DNA of 64,000 bases from G963664835 sp965220775. Its GTDB lineage: Bacteria; Chloroflexota; UBA6077; FW602-bin22; JBCLEL01. The stretch spans positions 1,736,001 through 1,800,000 of the forward strand of contig OZ244845.1 in NCBI GenBank assembly GCA_965220775.1, in the 5' to 3' direction. The notes under the pieces are model-generated. The model had not been told where the DNA came from. It did no database searches and was given only the letters and a program-made list of their open reading frames with translations. How positions within the stretch are numbered: position 1 is the first letter of the stretch; each line of letters opens with the position of its first letter. Both the position numbers and the translations under genes were made by a program. Below, one piece after another: positions 34,862 to 43,120 of this stretch.

Positions 34862-35641
34862 CTAGTCTTTATCTTCAGAAGCCACGACCGGAAATAGATC
34901 ACCCTCGATCGGCTGACCGGCAACCAAGCCGGCAGCATCGGTCATGAAGCTGGAATTGATCCCGCTGAAGGTGGTGCCATCGGGCACGTAATGAGTCACT
35001 AGACCCAACCTAGCCCGGTCGGTTCGATTCGGTCCGGCGTAATGCATCATCAATCCGTCGTGAAACGTGCAACTGCCGGCTTTTAGAGGAACTTCAACCG
35101 GTTGCAGACGGCTGTGCTTGTCCTCGGGCACCAGCAGACGCAACCCATCCAGGGTCTCGAGCAGATCGCCCGGCAGTGTTTTCCAGGCGAAGCGTCCCCA
35201 ACGGTGCGACCCGGGAATGAACTGCATGCATCCCATGCTGGCTGTAACGTCGACGAGAGCCATCCAACAGCTCAGCGCCCCACTCTCGATCATCGCCCAT
35301 AGCGGAACGTCCTGGTGCCAATAGCTCGGCCGGCCGCCGGGCATCTTGACGAGCAACTGGTCGGACCAGATGCGAATTCGAGAGCTCCGGCTGAGTCTCC
35401 GAGCGAACTCGGCAATCCTCGGATTCAAGACGTGACGGCGAACTTCTTCGTGGATTGTCCAAAGATTGGCGTACTGATCGTACTGTTCGTGGCGCCTGTG
35501 AAACTTCTGCTGCCGTCCTGTCGCTTCCTCTACCGCGTTGCGCAGCCGGCTCACTTCATCCGGTGAAAGTACGTCGTCGATCTGGATGTACCCATTCTCT
35601 TGGAAGAACTCGACCTGCCCGTCGGTGATGTACTCGATCAT
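34862..35641 (-). CDS. Phytanoyl-CoA dioxygenase family Fe(II)/2-oxoglutarate enzyme
   Basis: A 259-residue protein starting MIEYITDGQVEFFQENGYIQ. The iron triad is visible as His and Asp in SYWHQDVPLW and the distal His in FHDGLMMHYAGPNRT; the 2-oxoglutarate Arg follows in TDRARLGLVTHY. PSQ-type substrate loops (GCMQFIPGSHRWGRF) match the PhyH family. It hydroxylates an unknown substrate; in this phylum such genes are often numerous. It begins 10 bp after the epimerase gene on the same strand and probably ends the five-gene glycan cluster. A longer frame (to 35764) exists but has no support. Confidence 0.85.
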   Translation of the reverse strand: MIEYITDGQVEFFQENGYIQIDDVLSPDEVSRLRNAVEEATGRQQKFHRRHEQYDQYANLWTIHEEVRRHVLNPRIAEFARRLSRSSRIRIWSDQLLVKMPGGRPSYWHQDVPLWAMIESGALSCWMALVDVTASMGCMQFIPGSHRWGRFAWKTLPGDLLETLDGLRLLVPEDKHSRLQPVEVPLKAGSCTFHDGLMMHYAGPNRTDRARLGLVTHYVPDGTTFSGINSSFMTDAAGLVAGQPIEGDLFPVVASEDKD

Positions 35642-35651
35642 AGTGGGTGTC

Positions 35652-36608
35652 TCAACTCGAGATCTGGCTGTCCATCCAAGTCTTGAAGTCGCTCTGCCGC
35701 CAAGTATACTGAGGTCGATATCCAAGTAGCCTGGTCGCCTTCTCGTGGGAGACCAACGACGCATATCCTTCGAGATTTGCCTTCAATGGCACGTTCGGGT
35801 AGTGCCGGGCGATGAGCTCCCGCGTCTTCAATCGCGAACTGGTATCGCCGGCGTTTATTTGAAATACCTCGTGTTCGATCCGTTCGTTCTCGACCGCCAA
35901 TCTGAACGCCTTGGCGCCGTCTCTGGCGTCGGTGACGGCCCACAGCAGGTTGCGCGGACTGGGTACTCCGGGCAGGGGCCACGCCTCGGGGTCGGATACG
36001 TTCGTGAGATATCTCTGGCTCCACAGCTCCTCAATCGAGCTGTATCTGAAGGCTCCGACGTTTATTACTTGTCCGGCAGAGCAGCGATCCAAAAACCAGT
36101 TGTTGTTAATGCGCAGGCTGATGGTTTGGATTCCGTAAAACTCTGTGTACCTCTTAAGGGTCAGCTCACTCAGCAACTTGCTAAGCCCATAAATGTCTTG
36201 AGGCTCCGCCGGGTGCTCCTCGTCCAATGGCAGGTAGCGCGGCACGATCTCGTACTTCTGAAACGAGAATCCGGTGGCGGCGCCGGAGGAGGCGAACACG
36301 ACTTTGCCCACGCCGGCTTGGACCGCGGCTTCGAGAACATTCAGCGTGCCCATCACGTTGACTTGCATCAACTGCTCGGGCGTGCCGAGTCGGGGAGCTG
36401 CCACCGCGGCAAGATGTACGATGGCTTGGTAGCCGGGACAGGCTTGCTTCATTTGTTCGATGTCGGTGATATCTCCCCTGACGAATGAAACTCCCTCGAC
36501 GACCGGCCGCGACCGACCGAAGGAAGAGACTTCGTGTCCGGCCGACAGCAGGTCGTGGAGTACGTAGTAGCCGATTCTGCCGCTGCCACCGGTAACCAGT
36601 ATTCTCAT
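35652..36608 (-). CDS. NAD-dependent nucleotide-sugar epimerase/dehydratase family protein
   Basis: A 318-residue extended SDR: MRILVTGGSGRIGYYV (NAD motif), LAAVAAPRLGTPE, ASSGAATGF (Ser) and the catalytic Tyr-Lys in DIYGLSKLLSELTLKRY. A structural Thr in RGDITDI is as in GalE-like enzymes. It may interconvert a sugar in the pathway of the two GH127-like enzymes just upstream. ATG 36608 is followed by the PhyH gene after 10 bp. The C-terminal part (LLGYRPQYTWRQSDF) is the usual epimerase tail. Confidence 0.87.
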   Translation of the reverse strand: MRILVTGGSGRIGYYVLHDLLSAGHEVSSFGRSRPVVEGVSFVRGDITDIEQMKQACPGYQAIVHLAAVAAPRLGTPEQLMQVNVMGTLNVLEAAVQAGVGKVVFASSGAATGFSFQKYEIVPRYLPLDEEHPAEPQDIYGLSKLLSELTLKRYTEFYGIQTISLRINNNWFLDRCSAGQVINVGAFRYSSIEELWSQRYLTNVSDPEAWPLPGVPSPRNLLWAVTDARDGAKAFRLAVENERIEHEVFQINAGDTSSRLKTRELIARHYPNVPLKANLEGYASLVSHEKATRLLGYRPQYTWRQSDFKTWMDSQISS

Positions 36609-36702
36609 AACAGAGCACCTCCTACTTCAAGACGCGAGGGATGATCGGACAAAGACGTGTGCCGTCGGCTCCTATGGTGCAGAGGGCAGTCGGAATCTCG
36701 TC

Positions 36703-38556
36703 TTACCATCTCAAGTTTCCAGGGTAGACGTAACGAGTCACTTTTTTCATAGGGGCCTGACCCAGCTTGTATCGATCCCTCATGAATATTGGATACTTTC
36801 CTGGCGAATCGTCGCGCGGTGCAATGTCGATCGCCGTGTTTCCCTTGAAGGTGCAGGAGTAGGTCTTGACGCGGCGCCAGGTTGGGTCGTCCGCTACGGG
36901 GGTCGAGATAGTTTCTTCCATGATCGGGAAATCTAGAGTTACCCGATCGCCCGGTGTTAGACCGTCGATCACCAGGTAGTTTCCGGTCCAGTAGGTTCGC
37001 CAATCTCGATCTCCTACTCGGCAACGGATGGCTCGTCGACTCACCCAAGATGGTATCCGGACCGATACCCTCTTGGCGCTCTTGTTATGAACCACCACCT
37101 TTCCCTCGTAGGGGAGATAGCTGTCGATATCCAGCCAGGGCGAGGCCCGGTTTAGTAACAGATTGATTTGGGCGGCGCCGTCCCTCTCGCGTACTATGCC
37201 CTCCCAGGCGTAGTAAAGGCCTTGGGTAGCATTGCTTGTGCAGCATTGCGCTACGCCCGCATTAGGCAGATGCGTCGGTTTTGCAGCGCCGGCGAAGACG
37301 CCCAGGCTTCGTTCGATCACACGCTCGTTGGTCTCCTGGCCTGGATGTATCGTCACTCTCTGGAATCCATTGTCCACCCGCCACTGCGACCCGGCCGGGC
37401 GCTCGGGGCCGCATTCGGAGATTCGTTCCAGAAGATCGGCACGCACCAATTGCTGCTCTACCAGAAGGTTACGAGCTATGCAATCGACGTCGTCCCAGTA
37501 GTCGCCGACGCCGGCATCGCTTAGCTTGATCGCCATGGCGGTCATGTCGCCTAGCGTGCACCCTTCCGAATGATCGGCTAGAGTGAAATAGCCTATTCGC
37601 GGAATACCATGGGTGCGGGCGTATTCGTAGGAGAAGCGCACGAAGTCTTTGATTCGCCGGTCATCGGTCGTTATCGCAAACTGTAGCAGACCGCGAAGGG
37701 CAATCATCCGGGCGTGGAAATGAGTATTGAAATGGCCTCGCTCGCGGTCCATAGGCAGGGTAGCCGCGCTGTCGCCGCCCCAGAACTTCGGCAACATGAT
37801 GAATTCGGCCAGTTTTCGGGCTAGTCCTAACGCTTGCTCATCGCCGCTCACTTGGTGCCACCAGGCAAGCCCAAGTAGGGCATGACCGTGATAGGCGACG
37901 ACCGATCCTTCACCGCCCTCGGTCTCACTACTTGGCTCGTTCGTATGGCGCCAGCCGGACCTTGGATAGGTGAACGCCTCGGCGATGCCGCCGTCGGGGA
38001 AGTAGGCGTAGTCATCTCGATGCACCGCAATGTCTTCCAATCCTCGTGCCAGGGCCCGGATTCGACCGTCCCAAGCTGGGTCGCCATCGCGTTCCCGCCA
38101 GACGACCATAGAGCGCAACATTCTGCCGTTTCCAGACAGGTTGGCAAAATCCTCCGTCCCTTGAGGGTAACCGGGATGGCCGGTGGAGTGCCACGGACGC
38201 TCGGGCTTGTAGATGTTGTAATACAGGCCGTCGTCGGAGGAGAGCCGGCTGACCAGCGACGACATCATGGCGTGTTCGGCGTCGACGTGCTGGCAACTGC
38301 CCGACATCACGCGCATGAATGGGAATGATTCGGCAAACTTTGCCGTATTGGTTGCGTCAAAGGCTAGGTGGTACATATAGGGCGGTTTGGAGCTGTAGGT
38401 TACCCGGAAGAAGTGGTCATAGTCGCTATTGGGATCGAGAGTGCCTCCCAGGCCGTTGATGGCTATCGCGGCTCGCTCAGCTAGATCTAAGGTGTCGGGA
38501 ACAGTCGCCGCATAGCGTTCCCCTTCCGCGGATACCGCCTTAATGTTCGATGACAT
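36703..38556 (-). CDS. GH127-like (DUF1680) glycoside hydrolase
   Basis: A 617-residue (alpha/alpha)6-barrel protein. In the GH127 beta-L-arabinofuranosidase family a Zn2+ ion is held by Glu-x-Cys and a Cys-Cys pair and one Cys is the nucleophile; both are found: HSEGCTLGD near 330 and AQCCTSNATQG near 438. The C-terminal beta domain (VVVHNKSAKRVSVRIPSW) matches the family's. No signal peptide, so it acts in the cytoplasm on imported oligosaccharides. It is a paralogue of the gene at 38693-40588 (shared VPDTLDLAERA, INLLLNRASPW and IPYEG-type motifs). The CC motif is followed by N-A-T-Q where the usual Arg is lost. Confidence 0.8.
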   Translation of the reverse strand: MSSNIKAVSAEGERYAATVPDTLDLAERAAIAINGLGGTLDPNSDYDHFFRVTYSSKPPYMYHLAFDATNTAKFAESFPFMRVMSGSCQHVDAEHAMMSSLVSRLSSDDGLYYNIYKPERPWHSTGHPGYPQGTEDFANLSGNGRMLRSMVVWRERDGDPAWDGRIRALARGLEDIAVHRDDYAYFPDGGIAEAFTYPRSGWRHTNEPSSETEGGEGSVVAYHGHALLGLAWWHQVSGDEQALGLARKLAEFIMLPKFWGGDSAATLPMDRERGHFNTHFHARMIALRGLLQFAITTDDRRIKDFVRFSYEYARTHGIPRIGYFTLADHSEGCTLGDMTAMAIKLSDAGVGDYWDDVDCIARNLLVEQQLVRADLLERISECGPERPAGSQWRVDNGFQRVTIHPGQETNERVIERSLGVFAGAAKPTHLPNAGVAQCCTSNATQGLYYAWEGIVRERDGAAQINLLLNRASPWLDIDSYLPYEGKVVVHNKSAKRVSVRIPSWVSRRAIRCRVGDRDWRTYWTGNYLVIDGLTPGDRVTLDFPIMEETISTPVADDPTWRRVKTYSCTFKGNTAIDIAPRDDSPGKYPIFMRDRYKLGQAPMKKVTRYVYPGNLRW

Positions 38557-38692
38557 CGATCTCGTCTCCTAAGTCGTTGCTCAGTTTCTAAATCCGGCGC
38601 GAGTTGGATTGCAGACCGGTCTTGGAGCATTTTAGTGCGAGGTTTGGGTATACGATCCAGGGCCGGCAAAGAGCGTCCATCGGAGAGGGCGC

Positions 38693-40588
38693 CTAGCGCC
38701 AGTGGACCGGCTCGGACGGGAGGAAGCGCCTGCGCTCGATCCAGCGCGCTTGGCCTTCCCGGTAGTGACCCTTCCTCTGGTAGAACGGGTAGTTCTTCCC
38801 CGGCGGATCCATGTAGACTACGTCGTTGCCCCTGATAATCATCGTGTATTCCGTGCCGTCGATGGTCTCTTTGACGGTTCGCTCCGAAATAGGGAAGGTC
38901 AGAGTCACCAGGTCGTTTGGGTCCACGCTTCCTACACGAGCATAGCGTCCGTCCCAACCGAGAGTTCGGACCCCACCATTCACCTTGCAGACTGTCTCCG
39001 CCGGCTTCACCCACTCAGGAATTCTGACCTCGAGGTCACAGGACCGTTTGATCGTCAGATCTACACGACCTTCATAAGGGATATGACTGTCCAAGTCGGC
39101 CCAGGGCGATGCTCGGTTGAGCAGCAGGTTTATCCTGAGAGTACCGGCGCTATATTTCAGGATGTTTTCCCAGAGGTAGTATATGGCCCGCGTCTCATTG
39201 CCGGCGCAGCAGTGCATCAACCCCCTTCCTCGACCGTCCCAGAAGTCGTTGGGTACCCCCCAACTTGCGAAAGTGCCTACGTGTCTTTCGGCTACGCGAT
39301 CCGCAGTCGTCGTTAGATTTGGCTTTTCCCAAGCGTCGGGCTCATCCCAATTCTCATAGATCGTAGGAGGCGGGAAACCCTTCGTCGTTTCAGCAACCCA
39401 ATCGCTGGTCAGCATTTGGCTCTCGAAGAAGTGGTTCCTCACACATCGGTCCAAATCGTCCCAGTAGTCGGCCACTCCCGACCCACATAGCTTCGCGGCG
39501 ATCGCAACAAAGTCGCCTTCCGTGCATCCCTCAGCGATCCCCCTGGAAAACTCCTGAATGGTCGCGTAATCGTACGTCGCGTCTGGGCCCGGAATGCCCG
39601 GATAATACCCTATGGATGGCGCCCCACAGGAACGAGCGTACTCGTAACCTTTTCGGGCGAACTCGATCATCTCTTTGTTGTTGGCGGTCAGTCCGTACTC
39701 GAGTAACCCGATCAATGGCTTCAGATGGTGGTGAGTGTGGGGCATTCCGAGGAATCGAGCCTGGTCGTCGTAAGAGCCGGAGTGTTTCATCAGGTAGACG
39801 GCCAATTTGCCGGCCAAGTCGAGAGCAGGTTCGTAGCCGGTGGCGTGATAGGCCTGCGTGAGAGACTGAACCCACCAGCCGGACACAGTACCGCCGGCCT
39901 CAATCTCGCAGTTCGGGTCCAGGATCGGAGAGTCTTGTGAGATCGCGGCTCCGGGATTAGCGGTGAAAATTGGGTTGTAGGCGTAGTCGTCTTCGTACAC
40001 CAGGAATTGTGCGAAGCGATCGATCAGACGATGAGTCCTTTGCTTCCAAATCTCGTCGCCGGTTTGGAGGTAATAGAGACTCATTACGGCGATCAGGATT
40101 CCGTTTGCGTAAAGATAACCGACCTGATCGCTGCCATCGTCTCCCACGTCCCATCCCGGACCGGATGCATACCGCTCCCAGGGACGGCCCTGTACTGGAG
40201 CATAGATGAACCCGTCGCTGCCTTGGGAGCGCAAAAGCGATTTGGCCCAAGCGTCATCGACCACTTTGTTGGATCGATTTCCGGTGATCGAGCGGAGCAA
40301 AGGAAGGGCTTCCATGAATTTCGGCTGGATGTTGGCTCCATTCATGTCATGCCACATCACCGCCGGATTGCAGTTGAGAGCGACCGAGAAATATATCTCG
40401 TAGTCAGCATCCGGGTCCACTACGTTAGTTAGAAAGTGAATCGCGTAATCGGCGCGCTCGGCCACGTCCAGAGTGTCCGGGACCATCCTTACATAGCGCT
40501 CGCCTTCGTAATTGGGCAGATCGAACTTCGGAATCTTATTGCTGATGTAGCCAATAGGCTCACTGGACTTCCAAGGTTTGATGGCCAT
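38693..40588 (-). CDS. GH127-like glycoside hydrolase, paralogue
   Basis: A 631-residue protein of the same family as its neighbour. It shows AEGCTEGDFVAIAAK (Glu-x-Cys near 352), MHCCAGNETRAIYYLWEN (Cys-Cys and Arg, near 459) and the C-terminal domain with DLTIKRSCDLEVRIPEWV. The Arg kept here but lost in the other copy suggests this is the more canonical enzyme. ATG 40588 has GGAGGA five bases upstream, and the longer frame to 40702 is rejected. Order after the MalG-type permease implies import, then deglycosylation. Confidence 0.82.
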   Translation of the reverse strand: MAIKPWKSSEPIGYISNKIPKFDLPNYEGERYVRMVPDTLDVAERADYAIHFLTNVVDPDADYEIYFSVALNCNPAVMWHDMNGANIQPKFMEALPLLRSITGNRSNKVVDDAWAKSLLRSQGSDGFIYAPVQGRPWERYASGPGWDVGDDGSDQVGYLYANGILIAVMSLYYLQTGDEIWKQRTHRLIDRFAQFLVYEDDYAYNPIFTANPGAAISQDSPILDPNCEIEAGGTVSGWWVQSLTQAYHATGYEPALDLAGKLAVYLMKHSGSYDDQARFLGMPHTHHHLKPLIGLLEYGLTANNKEMIEFARKGYEYARSCGAPSIGYYPGIPGPDATYDYATIQEFSRGIAEGCTEGDFVAIAAKLCGSGVADYWDDLDRCVRNHFFESQMLTSDWVAETTKGFPPPTIYENWDEPDAWEKPNLTTTADRVAERHVGTFASWGVPNDFWDGRGRGLMHCCAGNETRAIYYLWENILKYSAGTLRINLLLNRASPWADLDSHIPYEGRVDLTIKRSCDLEVRIPEWVKPAETVCKVNGGVRTLGWDGRYARVGSVDPNDLVTLTFPISERTVKETIDGTEYTMIIRGNDVVYMDPPGKNYPFYQRKGHYREGQARWIERRRFLPSEPVHWR

Positions 40589-40817
40589 ATTCTTCCTCCG
40601 CGAATACGAACGTACCTGGCAGTTGGCGGATGAGTCCAACACTGATGGGCCCGGCAGTCCAAGCTGCCGCCGGTCTCGGACCGTGCCGCGAGTGAGTTCC
40701 ACGGGTGCCGGAATGGGGTGTCATAGTCAGCAATGGATTCAAAGGGGAGCCTCTCGGACGGGACAGCCAAGAATCACTGGGTGTCCCGCGGGGTGGGAGA
40801 CATTCTCTAGAGAGCGC

Positions 40818-41720
40818 TCAACCCTTGACGCCGCTGATCACTATCCCCTGGATAAAGTAGCGCTGAGCTACGAAGAATACCACTAGGGGCGGCAGCGTAA
40901 GCAACATCGAAGCCGTCATTATCGAGCTCCAAGTGCGGTTGCGCGCGGTGCCGCCGATATGGACCAGTCTTTGCCAATCGAGCAGGTGTATGGCCAGGGT
41001 TTTGTTCTCGGTGGAGTTCAAATAGATTATGGGTGCAAAGAAATCGTTCCACTCGCCGATGAACGTAAAGATTGCGACTACGCCCAGAGCCGGCACCGAC
41101 ATTGGCAGGATGATGTACCAGAAGATGTCCAAAACACCGGCACCGTCGATCCGCGCCGAGTCGTCATACTCCAGCGGGATAGTCTGGAAAAACTGCCTCA
41201 GCAGGAAGACATAGAACGCTCCACCACCCAAGAAGGCCGGCACGATCAGTGGATAGAAGGTGTCTATCCAACCAAACTCTTTGAAGAGCAAGTATTGGGG
41301 CACCATCGTCACGTGATAGGGCAACATCATCGTGGACAGGACCGCCAGGAAGATCGGCGTCTTGAAGCGAAACCTTAGCCTGGCAAAGGAATATGCGACG
41401 AGGCTTGCGCTAATTAGCCGGCCTATCTCTACCCCGACAACGATCAACATAGTGTTCCGAAAGCCGAAGTAGAAAGGGAAGGTTCGGCCTACGTACTCAA
41501 AGTTGAGCATCGAGAGCTTGGTAGGGTCCGGAAACAGTGAAGGGGGGTATGCAACCGCATCCCACGGCGCCTTGACGGAAGTGAAGACCATCCACAAGAA
41601 CGGGATTAGGAAGATGATGCTGAATGCGATCAGGAAGACATAACCCAGCGTCTTGAGGGCCCATCTCTGAATTATGAGCCGTTGGGCCTCGGACAACCGG
41701 CCCTGTGTAGTCGCTGCCAT
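40818..41720 (-). CDS. MalG-type ABC sugar permease (CUT1)
   Basis: A 300-residue protein with six membrane helices and the cytosolic EAA loop EYDDSARIDGAGVLDIFWYI (G-x-D-G around positions 185-195) that docks on the ATPase. N-terminus (WALKTLGYVFLIAFSIIFLIP) and C-terminus (RYFIQGIVISGVKG) are typical of MalG/UgpE. No MalF partner lies next to it; a solute-binding protein is 1.4 kb away on the other strand. It is the first gene of the minus-strand run that goes on with two GH127-like enzymes after 229 bp. GGGAGAGCAGGAA precedes ATG 41720. Confidence 0.87.
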   Translation of the reverse strand: MAATTQGRLSEAQRLIIQRWALKTLGYVFLIAFSIIFLIPFLWMVFTSVKAPWDAVAYPPSLFPDPTKLSMLNFEYVGRTFPFYFGFRNTMLIVVGVEIGRLISASLVAYSFARLRFRFKTPIFLAVLSTMMLPYHVTMVPQYLLFKEFGWIDTFYPLIVPAFLGGGAFYVFLLRQFFQTIPLEYDDSARIDGAGVLDIFWYIILPMSVPALGVVAIFTFIGEWNDFFAPIIYLNSTENKTLAIHLLDWQRLVHIGGTARNRTWSSIMTASMLLTLPPLVVFFVAQRYFIQGIVISGVKG

Positions 41721-42052
41721 TTCCTGCTCTCCCTCCCCCCACGGTTATTTCGCGTCGGGAAGCGCCACGGGAACTAGGATGTACATATAGTAACCGTCAG
41801 AGAGGGCCAATTTCAAGCCCAAGTGCGCGAATCTACTCATTTTCGCCGGCATTGAGCCGTCCATTACACGCTTCTCGTCTTCGACTCATCGCCTTTGTGG
41901 TTTCGAGCGAAGTTGTGAGGGGTCTGCGTGGGGATCGAGAGCAATTTTCATCGAGGCATTCGGTCATCGCTTACTAACCCATAAATCCATGTGGCGAGGT
42001 TCTTCGATTCTACAGCCGCGGTATTCTCGCCTCGTTCGACAAGGTGTAGCCG
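41721..42052. other. Intergenic region
   Basis: 332 bp between the permease start and the end of the TPR lipoprotein gene. Apart from probable promoter DNA for the permease nothing is recognised. Confidence 0.5.
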
Positions 42053-42742
42053 CTATTTGTTCTCGACCTCTTTTATTCTTTGCTCTACTTCGGCGTGGTC
42101 CGCTGGTTTTACCTCTTGGTCACCGCTTTTTTTCGTGGCGACCTCCAAGTAACTGCGGTAGTCAGTCGCGGCTTCCTCTAGCTTATTTAGTCCCTCGTAT
42201 ACGCCGGCGCGACCGCAATAGGCGCGCCCTTTGAGCCGCTCACTATCAGGAGCATCTTCGATCGCTTTGGTGTAGTCAGCTACCGCTTCCTCGGCTCTTC
42301 CTTCCAGGGAGTAGATTTCCGCTCGGCCTATATAAGGGATGATTACTCTATATCCTCTCGAGCTCGGACTCAGTTCGATCGCTGTTGAGTAATCCGCCAA
42401 GGCCTCTTCTATCTTGCCTTGTCGATAATACGCGTTACCCCTGTTGACATACTCGCCAAAGAAGCCAGAATCAAGCTCCATTGCGTCGTTAAACTTGCCA
42501 ATCGCTTTGTCCAACTCGCCGGCCCGCGCATGACTACGCCCCTCGGCGTTGATATCCTCTCCCGGCCCCAATGTGACCTCGATTTCCGAGTGAAGCACGT
42601 AGGTGGGCTCTAGGCATTGGCTGGATTTCTGGTACTTCGCTCCCCAACCGGTGGTAGTCGATCCCCTTCCAGCCCATTCCTGGTTACATCCGACAATGGC
42701 GATCAAGGCAATCGCCAAAACCAGTGATCGTTTAGTACGCAT
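42053..42742 (-). CDS. TPR-repeat lipoprotein
   Basis: The start at ATG 42742 gives MRTKRSLVLAIALIAIVGCN with a lipobox Cys at position 19, so it is a membrane-anchored lipoprotein. Residues ~75-205 hold four TPR-like helix pairs: AGELDKAIGKFNDAMEL, YYRQGKIEEALADYSTAIEL, YSLEGRAEEAVADYTKAIED and LNKLEEAATDYRSYLEV. TPR proteins mediate protein contacts. The adjacent binding protein is divergent, so this gene is not evidently tied to transport. A longer start (42775) lacks the signal-peptide spacing. Confidence 0.8.
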   Translation of the reverse strand: MRTKRSLVLAIALIAIVGCNQEWAGRGSTTTGWGAKYQKSSQCLEPTYVLHSEIEVTLGPGEDINAEGRSHARAGELDKAIGKFNDAMELDSGFFGEYVNRGNAYYRQGKIEEALADYSTAIELSPSSRGYRVIIPYIGRAEIYSLEGRAEEAVADYTKAIEDAPDSERLKGRAYCGRAGVYEGLNKLEEAATDYRSYLEVATKKSGDQEVKPADHAEVEQRIKEVENK

Positions 42743-42928
42743 GAGCACCACTCCAACAGGCCCTATAACATCCACGCCTGAGAATGATTCTGCCAGATAA
42801 ACACGGCCGGGGCAATTCTGCCGACTTTGTTGGCCGGGCCCAGTCTGAACTAGGTTTTCTCCGACAGTGGCGATGGGCCTGTAGCTGCCGAGTCAATTGG
42901 TTCAACAGCGGTGCTTTTGGGCACTCTG

Positions 42929-42957
42929 TTGACAAGTTCGATGAATCCTACGATACT
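42929..42957 (+). promoter_or_regulatory. Predicted sigma-70 promoter of the solute-binding protein
   Basis: A perfect -35 TTGACA (42929-42934), 17-bp spacer, and GATACT (42952-42957) lie 163 bp before ATG 43121, within the divergent gap. The 378-bp gap 42743-43120 has no other recognisable element. Confidence 0.5.
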
Positions 42958-43120
42958 TGTCGTCGCTAAGACCGAAGCAGCCTGTACAGACAAAGTTCCT
43001 GTCGTTGAAAGGAGAATGGCCGAACAAGATTGCTTGCTGAGGCGACCAAGAGTTGTCCGAGAGTTACTGGCGTTGAAAATGTCCGAATTAATTAATTCAC
43101 AGAGGAGGCCTTCTCGAAAA

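Noticed and set aside
35005..35030. tRNA T-loop-like GGTTCGATTC
   Set aside because: It sits inside the phytanoyl-CoA dioxygenase gene and no cloverleaf could be drawn around it. No other tRNA candidate was seen.
35745..36488. 247-codon plus-strand frame opposite the epimerase gene
   Set aside because: The minus-strand frame carries all epimerase motifs; the plus-strand product has none.
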